Source: CALLPQ01 sp964392325
Lineage (GTDB): Bacteria; Pseudomonadota; Alphaproteobacteria; Caulobacterales; Parvularculaceae
Direction: 5' to 3'
Assembly (NCBI GenBank): GCA_964392325.1
Contig: CAYMPJ010000012.1
Location: 46,203 to 110,202 of the forward strand
DNA length: 64,000 bases
A program made the position numbers and the translations under genes. Positions 37,801 to 49,800 of the stretch are shown in pieces (position 1 is the first letter of the stretch; each line of letters starts with the position of its first letter). The notes under the pieces are model-generated. The model did not search any database. It saw only the letters and a list, made by a program, of their open reading frames with translations, and was not told where the DNA came from.

Positions 37801-40800
37801 TGAGGGTTGATTGATTGGTCAAAACGACACCAGCGGCATTAACAGGAACATCTAAAACCGTCCCTGTCACCGTAATTACAATCTGGTCATCCGCATTTAC
37901 AACATTATCACCAGTATTTACCACATCACCAAAATCAAAAGTGAGAAGATCATCAATTCCATCGCCGTCACTGTCTGAAGTAACGACAGTTCCCGGAAGA
38001 CCGGTTGTGATGTTACCGCCAAGGGCAATGGTTGCTCCATCGAATTCAATAACACCAGAGCCAAATGGTAATTGGTCAGTGATAACAACCGAGCCTGTAC
38101 CCTCTGGAAGGGATGTCACAATTTGATAGGTAATTTGTTCGCCAATAGTTACATCAGGATTGTTTGGATCAAATTCACCGTCGCCTGTTTCAGGTAGCGA
38201 GGTCGAAATAATCGTTTTCTCCAGCGTTGGCACGCCAACTACGGTGAAGATTTCTTCATCGCTTAAACTTGCCGGACGACCACCGGGTCCTTCGGCACTG
38301 TCATAATCAAGCGTAGCGCTGTTTATTAATTGGTCCGTTACGCGCACACTATCATCAGCAATCGCCTGATAGGTAATTGTCAGCGTTTCATCAAGGTTTA
38401 AGAGGCTAGCATCAATTTGCAAATTGCCATTATCATTGACCAAGACACTTGCAGGGGCGCCAGTTCCGTTAATTGTCACGCTTCCCGCGACAAGATTCAA
38501 GCCTGCTCCCAATAAATCCGCAATGACGATATCGTAGGCTGGTCCTGTTGATGCAGGGTCATGAGCAACACTCAAACTATAGGTGATCACATCTCCAGCA
38601 TCACCTTGGGTCACATCAATGCCTTTATCAAAGGTCAATACCGGACCCAACACGTCCACGGACGCAGTGTCACTCACCGAAAATAAACCGTCTTCAAAAT
38701 CCAAGGTTGATTCATTCGTAAGAACAATACCGGCAGCATTTGAATTTACATCTTCGACCGTACCAACAACAGTAATCACAATCTGATCATTGTCATCAAT
38801 AACATTATCACCGATATTTACGACATCTCCAAAATCAAAGACCAAAAGGTCATCAATGCCATCACCATCGCTATCAGAGGAAACGACTGTGCCCGGCAGA
38901 GTGGATGTGATATTTCCACCCAAATTAATTGTAGCAGTATCAAACGAAATCACACCGGCACCGAATGGCAATTGATCGGTAATAACGATAGATGACGTCC
39001 CCTCCGGTAAAGTTGCGACGATCTCATAGGTTATCTGTTCATCGATGTTCACATCCGGATTATTTGGGTCAAAGGCCGCATCCCCGGTATCAGATAGCGA
39101 AGTTGATATAATCGTTTTCTCTAGCGTTGGCTCGCCAACTACGGTGAAGATTTCTTCATCACCTAGATCGAAAGCGCGCCCGCCCGGGCCAGCTGCCGTA
39201 TCATAGTCAAGTGTTGCCGAGTTAATTAGCTCATCAGTCACCCGCACACTATCATCTGCAATGGCTTCATAGGTTACACTTATGGTCTGGCCTTGCTCTA
39301 AGACACTAATGTCTATTTGCAAATTGCCATTATCATTGACAAGAACCGCATTCCCCGCGCCAGAACCGGAAATCACAACAGAACCCGCAACAAGATTTAG
39401 GCCAGTTCCAAGTGTATCATTGACCACCAGATCATAGGCCGGACCGGTAGAACTTCCATCATGGGTTATATCCAGTGTGTAGGTGATCAAATCACCGGCA
39501 TCACCTTCGGTCACATCAATGCCCTTATCAAAGGTCAAAACCGGCTCGACAATATCAGCCGAGGCAGTGTCGGTCACAACTGACAAGCCATCTTCATAAT
39601 TGAGGGTTGATTGATTGGTCAAAACGACACCAGCGGCATTAACAGGAACATCTAAAACCGTCCCTGTCACCGTAATTACAATCTGGTCATCCGCATTTAC
39701 AACATTATCACCAGTATTTACCACATCACCAAAATCAAAAGTGAGAAGATCATCAATTCCATCGCCGTCACTGTCTGAAGTAACGACAGTTCCCGGAAGA
39801 CCGGTTGTGATGTTACCGCCAAGGGCAATGGTTGCTCCATCGAATTCAATAACACCAGAGCCAAATGGTAATTGGTCAGTGATAACAACCGAGCCAGTGC
39901 CTTCTGGCAAGGTGACAATCAAATCATAGGTGATTTGTTCACCGACAGTTACATCCGGATTGTCTGGATCAAATTCGCCATCTCCAGTTTCTGATTGTGA
40001 CGTGGAAGCAATGACCTTATCGAATGTGGGCACACCTACTATATCAAATGTTTCAAAGTCCGATAAGGTTTCACTACGCCCACCAGGTCCTGCCGCACTA
40101 TCATAGCCCAGCGAAGCATTATTGTTCAAAGCATCAGTAACCCTAACCGTGTCATCGACAGTCGCGCGATAAGAAATCGTAAGAGTTTGACCAAGATCGA
40201 GTTGGCTAATATCTACTTCCAAAGTTCCAATATCAGAAATAACGTTAGCATTGCCTGCGCCGCTACCGGCGAAAACAACAGAACCGGGGACCAGTGTAAA
40301 TCCAGGCCCAAGAATATCGGTAATCGCAAGATCATAGGCCGAAGCACCGGAATCACTATCATGCTGAATTTCCAGCGAGAATGTAATTGAGTCCCCTGCG
40401 TCTCCCTGCGTACGGTTTGCCGTTTTGTCGAATGTCAGACTTGGTTCAACAATATCAATATCGGCTGTATCAGTGATGCTACCCAGTCCAAAATCAAGCT
40501 CTGCTGTATTTGTGAGAGTCAGTCCGGCTGTGTTTTCCGGCTCATCCACTACGAGAGCGGTGACATCAATGGTGAGTTCATCATTTGCATCAACCACACC
40601 ATCGGCCAAATTCGTTATATCACCGAAATTAAACACAATCTGATCAATAATCATGTCCCCATTGGTATCCATACCAACGCCAACACCGGGAGACGTAGAG
40701 CTTAAATTACCACCTAAGGTAATGACAGCGTTTTGGAACTCGAGAATACCCGGAACGAAGGGAAGATTATCTGTCACGATAATTGGCGATGTCCCCTCAG

Positions 40801-43800
40801 GAAGAACAGCACTTAATCGATAAGTGACAGTCTCACCAATAGCCAAATCAGGATTGCTAGGGTCGAAAGCTCTATCACCAGTTTCAGCAAGAGATGTCGT
40901 GAGAACCTCTTTGGAAAATTCAATATCAGAAACCGTTGCTACTACATCATCTGTATCACTATCCGTGCGGCCCGGCGCACCGGGGAAACTATCATATTCC
41001 AGATCTGCTGTATTTGTAATTGTTTGCCCCGCTGCAACCCCGGCATTGACAATCGCATCATATGTAATGATCAAGCGTTCACCGCGCGAGAGCGTTGTCG
41101 CGTCAACAATAACATTGGTATCGCCTGAAGTATTACCTGTACTTACAACTGCATTAGGAGCTCCAGCACCCGAGAGAGCAACACTCCCGGCAACAAGTGT
41201 TACATCAGGAGGAAGAAGATCCGTTACTAAAATGTCAAAAGCATCTGACGTTGTTGAAAGATCATGGAACACCTCAACGGTAAACGTTAAAGTATCACCC
41301 GCATCAGCGGTTGTATCGCTAATGTCTTTTGTAATATCGAGTACTGGTTCGACCACATCAATCGATGCAAAGTCTTCAATTGTTTCTGTGGGCCCACCAA
41401 AATCAAACGTACTGACCGTTTGATTTGTGAATATATCACTTGCAGTAATACCAGGCACATCAAGTAATTGCGCTTCGATTGTTAGCACAATACGGTCATC
41501 ATCATTTATTATGTCGTTACGCGGATTATCAATATCGCCAAAATCAATATCAACGCGGTCATCACCGCCATCGCCGTTTGTATCACTCAGCACTATGGTG
41601 CCCGGCAGTTCTGTCGTCAATTGTGACCCAATTGTCGTGGAAACATTCACGATATCAAACACATCCTGTCCGGAAAAAGTAGGCAGAACATCTCTCAATA
41701 TAACATTTTGTACAGTCGCTTCCGGGAAGGTTAACTCAATTTCAAATGTAACAGTTTCACCGACGGCGACATCGTCATTTGCTGAATCAAATTCGCTATC
41801 ACCAGTTGCTCCCAGATCAGTGGCGGTCGTTGTTTTCAATACGAGCGGCAATGTAGCAACAACCGTATCATCACTGTCTTCAAGATCGCGCCCACCATCT
41901 GGAGATGTTTCATAATCCAGATCAGCGACATTGGTTAGCAATTCTGAAAATGGTGCAGCTGCATCAATTTCTACATCGAAAGTAACCGTGAGTGTTTCTC
42001 CTAATTCGAGAGACTCCAAAGCAACTTGCAAATCGGTATCCGTTGCGCCGTTACCTGACAATATCGTAGGCGTATCTGTGCCGCTATTAACAGCAACAAC
42101 TGTACCCGGTACAATATTGAGCAGAGGCTCGGAAACGAGGTCCTCCAAAGATAAATTAAAAGCTTCAGCATTCGAGGCAGGTGTATGTTCGACAGTAATT
42201 GTATATTGAACGGTATCCCCCGGCTCGGCGCCAAATGGGAAAACATCCTTTTGTATATCAAGTTCTGCTTGAACGACTTCAACAAACTCCGAGTCCATGA
42301 GCACACCGCTGTCAGTCGTTAAAACTGCTGCATTAGTAAGTACATCCCCGCTTTGGTTTTCAACCACATCAAGAACGATAGCTTGAACGGCAACGATTAT
42401 TTCATCGCCTGCATTAAATACGTTATCGCCCGGGTTAGTGATAACGCCAAAATTGAATGTAATTTCATCCGCGCCATCAATGCCATCATTATCAACCAGA
42501 ACAGGCGTAGGCACCAAACTCGACGTGATATTACCGCCACCTAAAGAGACGACATTTCCGCCGAGAATTTGCAGAACACCGCCGCTCGCCGCGACTGGTA
42601 CATTATCAGTAATCGAAAAAGCAGTAGACCCTTCATCGACAGTTGCGGTTAGGTGATATGTAATGATTTCGCCAACAACAACATCAGAACCTGTTGTTTC
42701 CGCGACTGAAGTATCAAAGATGGTTTTGTCAAATGTTACATCACCGGTCGTGGTGATGGAGGCACCATCAGAATCCGACTCTGATCTCCCTTGCGCTCCT
42801 TCAACCCCATCGAAAGTCACCGTCGCAATATTATCGATAGTTGTATTAAAGCGGGTCGCATTATCAACAGTTACCTGATAGGTAAACGTCACACTTTCCG
42901 TCAAACCCAATTCACCGATTGAGAGTTCAACATTACCGTCGCTTGGTCCATTTCCAGAAGTTACACTACCACTTCCGGATGTAATAACCACACTACCTGG
43001 CACGAGCGTTACACCAGCAGGAATTGGATCAGTGACCACAACGTCTTGAGCATTCGCCGTTGACAATGTCGTGTGATCAACGGTGACAGTATAGGTCACC
43101 ACATCTCCAGCATCGGGATTTGCGATGTCACGATCTTTTACGATTTCAAGTTCAGGTTCGATAATGTTTACATCAACTTCGTCGGTAAGCACCCCTTCTG
43201 AAAAGGTAAGTGTTGCACTATTGGTGCTGATGACACCATCAACATTCTCTGGCACATCCAATACAATGGCCTGAACTTCAAGAATGATTTCATCACCGCC
43301 ATCGATAACATTGTCACCAGCATTCGTGATAACACCAAAGTTAAACTCAACCCGGTCATTACCATCAGTGCCATCACTATCTGTTATTACTGGCGTGCCA
43401 TCAAATTGCGTTGAGATAGACGCCCCAACTGAAATCACACTGGCATTGGTAATTTGCAAAACCGTGTCATCGGCAGTGACCGGCAATTGATCAACCACAT
43501 TTAATGTAGTCGTCCCCTCATCAACAACCGCACGCAAGCGATATGTTATTATTTCTCCAACCGCAACCGCACTTCCCGGTGTACCGTCTTCAGATGTTGC
43601 AAAAATAGATTTTTCAAATGTTACATCCCCAGCTGTTACAATCGTTGCTGTATCCGAATCATCGCCGGCGCGCTCATTTGGTGAGTCCCCCGGTATACTA
43701 TCAAATTCAACGTCAGCAGTGTTGGTAATCGTGGTATTGAATAACGTCGCATCATCAACAACCAACTGATATGTTAAAACAACATCATCAGAGAGCGCCA

Positions 43801-46800
43801 ATTCACCGATCGTAACTTCAACAGAACTATCTCCCGGTATGTTTCCTTGTGTGACTACGCCCGGGCCTGTAACCAATACCGAACCAGGTACAAGGGTTAC
43901 CCCGGCAGGAATAGCATCGCTTATGACAACGTCTTGAGCATTGCCAGTCGACACAGCCGTATGATCGAGCACAACTGTAAAGGTTACCACATCACCAGCA
44001 TCGGGATCTGCGATATCGCGATCTTTTGTAATCACAAGATCCGGCTCAACAATTTCGACTGTTTCGCTATCGCTCAAACTACCTTCACTAAAGGTCAGGG
44101 TTGCATTGTTCGTTGATTCCTCACCGCTGGCATTTACCGGAATATCGATAACCAGTGCCTGAACTTCGACAATAATTTCATCGCCAGAATCAAAAACATT
44201 ATCCCCGGCATTCGTGATCGTACCAAAATCAAATTCAACCCGGTCATTTCCATTTGCCCCATCCGTATCGGAAAGCACAGGCGCACCAGAAAATTGAGTT
44301 GAAATCGAACTCCCAACAGAGATGACGCTTGCATTAACGACTTGTAAAACAGCTCCACCCGCTACAGGTAATTGATCAACAATAGAGAGTGTCGTTGTTC
44401 CTTCATCAATTGTTGCGCGAAGTCGGTAAGTCACAATTTCACCGATAGCCACATCGCTGCCGGCTGTACCGTCCGAAGACGTATCGAAAATGTCTTTTTC
44501 AAATGTAACATCACCCGTCGTAGTGATGAGGGCATCATCGGAGTCGGATTCGGCCCGTCCCCCCGCACCTGCAACATTATCATAATTGACATTAGCAGTG
44601 TTGATAATATCAGTTCCGAAGGCAACCAAATCATCAACACTCACTTCATAAGTGAAAGTAATCGCCTCACTAAGAGCAAGTTCACCAACGGTGATCTCGA
44701 CTGATGTTTCCCCGGCGCCATTGCCTTGGGTCACTGATCCGGAACCGCTGATTATCGTTACACTACCCTCCACAAGGGTAACACCAGCTGGAATTGCATC
44801 GGTAATCACAACATCTTGCGCCGCAACCGTTGATGCTGTGGTATGATCAACCGTAACTGTGTAGGTAACGATATCGCCAGCGTCCGGATTGGTAATATCA
44901 CTATCCTTGACAATTTCCAGTTCCGGCTCAACGATCGTTACCGTTACATCATCAGTTAATGTACCCTCTGAAAACTCGAGACTTGCGCTATTCGTAGAGG
45001 TTTCCCCGTTCGAATTTTCAGCGATATCGAGAACAACGGCCTGGACACGAACAACGACTTCATCGCCGGCATTAACAACATTATCTCCGGCATTGGTAAT
45101 TGTTCCAAAATTAAAAACAATCCTGTCATTACCATTCACGCTATCCGTATCAGAAATTACAGGCGCGCCCGAAAATTGGGTTGTGATGGAACTTCCAACT
45201 GAGACAATTGATCCGGACGTAATTTGCAGAACTGTTCCAGTTGCTACAACAGGTAATTGATCCGTAATTCGAAGTGTTGTTGTACCCTCATCAATGACAG
45301 CACGCAGCTCATACGTTAGCACTTCGCCGATAAGAACATCGTTTCCGGAGGATTCGGTGAGCGATGTATCAACAAGCGTTTTCTCAAAAGTCACATCACC
45401 TGGTGTGGTTACCGAAGCATTATCCGAGTCAGTATCGCTACGACCACCCGGACCTTCAATACTATCAAAGGACAAATTGGCTGTATTTGTAATCGTGGTA
45501 TTAAATAATACCAGATCATCAATAGTTACCTGATAGGTCAAAGTTATATCTTGCGCCAGATCAAGCTCACCAACATCCACGCTTACACTCGTATCCCCCG
45601 GAGTGTTTCCCGATATTATTGTACCCGGACCCACTAGCGATACCGAATTAGGCACGAGGGTTACACCGGCAGGAATTGCATCACTGATCAAAACATCCTG
45701 AGCATTAGCAGTAGAAGCAGCCGTGTGATCCAATGTAACCGTAAAGGTTACGACATCACCCGCATCGGGATTGGCAATATCGCGATTTTTGGTGATATTG
45801 AGATCTGGCTCAACGATATCAATGTCTGCATTCGCAGATTCTTCGCCATTGCCAAAATCAACAGTAGCAACATTACTAACCGTATCGCCGGAAGTATTGG
45901 CCACAACATCTTCCACAATACCGGTAACGCGAATTACGATTTGGTCATTAACACCCTGAGGAGAATTATTTACCGCGACATCCAACACTCCAAAATCAAG
46001 AGACACTTGATCATCAATACCATCACTATTGCTGTCCGTTACACTTGCGGGAGGGACAGGACCGGTACTCAATCCTGATCCGGAAATATTACTGCCGATT
46101 GCGACAATTTCTGCTGAAACAAACCCGAGCAAGCCCGGCGTTAAAGGTAATTGATCTGTAATTGTAACAGGGGCCTGCCCTTCTGGTAAGGTGACAACAA
46201 TTTCATACGTCACTTCCTCGCCGATCACTAAATCCGGATTGGCTGGATTGATCTGCCCATCATCTGTTGGGGTTTGATTTGTCGAAATCACGGTTTTGGA
46301 AATACTGGCACCGTCAACATCAACCGATGTGGATGCACTTCCGGTATAAAAACGCTCTTCGTCCGTTGCTCCGGGAGCAGAGGAATATCCAATATCAACT
46401 GTATTATCCAATTGCCCGCCAATTGGAGCGGTGCTCGATACTGTTGCGTCAAATGTTACGGTAAGCATCTCCGTCGTCAGGAGACTACTAATATCGATAT
46501 CAACAATAGTATCACCCGCACCATTTCCAGTGACAATCGTTGCATCAGACGCACCGTTACCCGTTACTGTCACGGTTCCGGACACAAGATTAAGCCCAGC
46601 ATCGCTTAAAAGATCGGTTAGGTCGATATCAAACGCCGCCGATGTTGAATCGTCAGAATGATCCAACTCAATTGTATATGTTATTGCATCCCCACCATCA
46701 ACACTCGAAACACTGGCAAGTTTGGTAACCACAAGATCAGGCTCGACAACATCAATGGTAACAGAATCGGTTTCGCTTCGAGTCACATCATCGATCGGAT

Positions 46801-49800
46801 CACGGTAAAATATACGACCCTGATTAAGCAATGTATCGCCCGTATCGTTTGGCGTATCACCACCCTGTGTAGTTGGGGTCGAGTTCACTCGTCCAACAAC
46901 TTCTATAACGATTTCATCGGCCCCATCTGCGATATTATCGCTACCTGTATTTACAATGTCGCCAAGAGTAAATCGCGCAATATCATTTACGCCGTCACCA
47001 TCACGATCGTCTATTTCATCAGCGGCTTGACCTACCGCCGGAGTCGCCCCTCCGGATGCTGCCGTAATATTTGAACCGACAGAAATGATTCTGCCGGAGA
47101 GTATTTCAATACTCCCTTCGGCATTATTCTGCGCCTGATCTGTGAGCAATAGATCTTGGTAGGTGCCCTCTGTTAGCGTATAGGTTATACGGTAAGTTAT
47201 GATCTCGCCCAATGTAATGTCCTGGCGGGCATTACTGGAAACGGTATTTCCTGTTTCGCTAATACTTGTATCATATACAACTTTTTCTACATCGGGCGCT
47301 AATGTCGAAATCGTCGCAATATCACTAAGGTCAGGGTCAGCAAAATCAGACCCATTATTTTGAGCCGCATAATTTGTAATTGTTGCGGTATTATCGAGAG
47401 ATTGCTCCGGGCCGACATCCTGAGTTGCGATCAAATCATAGGTAATGATCGCAATATTGGCTCCTTGCGCCGCAGATGGCGCATCAGCACCGGCCAATGA
47501 ACCAGTAGACGCCGTATCATCAAGAACGATGCCATCACCAAAAAGGCCGGGATTTGCACCATTAGCATCAGTAAAGCTCAGCGCATTACCATCGCCATCT
47601 GTTACTTGCAGATTCAATCCACTCGGCGCAGCTGTAAACCCGGGTGGCAAAATATCTTGAATCGTTACATCAAATGCTCCGTTTACGCCTGATCCAGTAT
47701 TTTCAACCGTAATCGCGAATGATACAATATCGCCCGCATCAATACCGGCTAGATTTGCATCAATCGGATCAGCATCAATGTCCGCTGACGTTATGGTGGA
47801 ACCAAAGCGGGCGCCCGATGCTCCCGGGGCCGTGAATCCGGTGGGTCCTACCGAACCGGAGAAGGATACATCCGCGCGATCCGTTGCAATAATACCCTTG
47901 GTAATTTCCAATTCAGGACGGGTAAAGACAAAATTCACAATCGCATTTGTCGGCGCTGTTGTCTCACCAGAGTTCGCCTCTGAGGCAGAGGCTTGATTGG
48001 TCAATAATAAGCCATCGGCAAAATCCACATCATTGACAGTCACCGTAACAAGAAACTCAATACGGCTTGCTTGCGGCGTATCAGATTGAAAATCACCATA
48101 ATCCAAAGAAAAAGAATTAGATGCATTATCGATTGAAAGAGTTGGTGTCCCGACGCTATTACCCGCAGAATCCATTAATTGAACGAATGTATCTCCGCCC
48201 CCAATAGAAATACCGCCAGCAGGAGGGGGAGTATCAGTCGGGTTTGGTGTGAAATCCAAAAGGGCTGGATTAACCTCAGCGACATCAAAAACCGGCAATG
48301 GCAGAAAGTCATTAATTACCAGATCTTCAATAGATGACTGGGGCAGATCATATGAAAGACGGAATGTCACCGTATCGCCAACTTGAATATTTTGTTGGCC
48401 ATTCGGAACGGCTACGCCATTAATATAAGCGACTTCCTTCGCATTTAACTCACCTGTAACAATTGTTGCCGTCGAAGAACTATCGTCTTCCTCGGTACCG
48501 GTTTGCACAAGTGTCGTATTATCTCTTATCGATCCGCTTGTGACAACGTTATTGGTGAGGCTGTCGCCTTGGGTAACGGCTGTGTCACCGGTACTATTTG
48601 GTGTCACAAAATCTGTTTGAATGCTCGCTTCATAAGTAATTGAAACGGTTGTCGCGCCGCCCCCTAAAACAGAACCACCTTGTAAAATTCCATCACCACC
48701 CGACAGAGCCCGATCGATCAGTTCTTGCGATAGCAGAAATTGCAGTTCAGTTTCACCCGGCGTAGCACCAGGCGTGGTAGAAAAATTTGAACTCCCAAAA
48801 CTAACCGGTCCGCCAGTGAGAGAAACACCGCCTTCTGTAACCGAAAGTTGCGGCGTAAAACCTGAATTGAAAACCAACCCATCGGGAATCAAATCGTCAA
48901 CAACCAGATCACCAATGGAGAAAAAGTCAGAAATCTGCACATCAATTGTATATAGAAGCGTATCGCCCGGACTAAGCCCCGATACATTTTGATCATCAGA
49001 AATCACAAAACTTTTTTGTGTCGCGAGTGATAGATTTTCAAGAATGTCATCTTGAACTGTAATATCTGAAACAAGATTGGCCACTGGATCGCGCGGATCT
49101 AAAGGGCGAAAAGTAGCGGTACCGCGTACATCATTTATTGTTTGTGTATCGTCCCCTGAAAGAGGGTTGATGACCGGATTACCCGCAGAGTCGACATCAT
49201 TCACATAATATTGAATCTCAATAACAGCATCAACGCCAGCGCCGCCAACAATTGTTCCCAGATCGACTTCGAGTAGTGATCCCGCCGGGACAACATTATT
49301 AAGGCCTGGCTCTGTTAAAATCGTTCCACTTGTCGTAGCCCCAAGATAAACAATCGTATCTGGCAGAGCATCTGTAACGATAAAATTTTCCAGAGTCTGT
49401 CCATCTGCGACATCAATCTCAATAAAATAAGTGCGCTCGAAATTCGGTCCAGTTGCGGTTTCAGACTCCGGTGCATTATTGAACTTTTCAAGCGTGAAGA
49501 GTGCAGGTGTTATGCTGGTCGTTGTAAAACTGGATTGAGTTATCGATGGGTCAGTAGCTGGGTCATCCAAAGGCGTCGTGCCAAGGGCAAATCCACCGCG
49601 AACTTGAAAGTCCAAATCTTGGTCAATATCAGCCAAATCCGATAATGACAGGTCGACATCTATCTGCACCGGTGTTTGTCCCGGAGCAAATGACCCAAAA
49701 GGCAGCTCAAATACAACCAATGTATCGCCCGGCGCCCCAGTTACCACTAATGGATTACCACTCGCATCCACAGCAAGTGGATGAAGCGCCTGACCACTCG

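Larger units (their letters stand above)
36437..40036 (-). repeat. Four exact-length 900-bp coding repeats
   Basis: Anchors at the codons for the G-x-P-T motif fall at 36434, 37334, 38234, 39134 and 40034, giving four successive intervals of exactly 900 bp (300 residues; protein residues about 3379-4578). Neighbouring units are diverged mosaics, nearly identical in places and about 75% in others. Upstream units in the protein vary from about 290 to 306 residues. Confidence 0.9.

Noticed and set aside
36437..40036. Regular repeats as a CRISPR or satellite array
   Set aside because: Repeat period is 900 bp, in frame, and coding; there are no short direct repeats with unique spacers.
40824..41423. 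199-codon plus-strand frame inside the adhesin gene
   Set aside because: It is Ser/Thr/Val-rich mirror coding of the repeats, with no ribosome site; many similar antisense frames recur at the same repeat phase.
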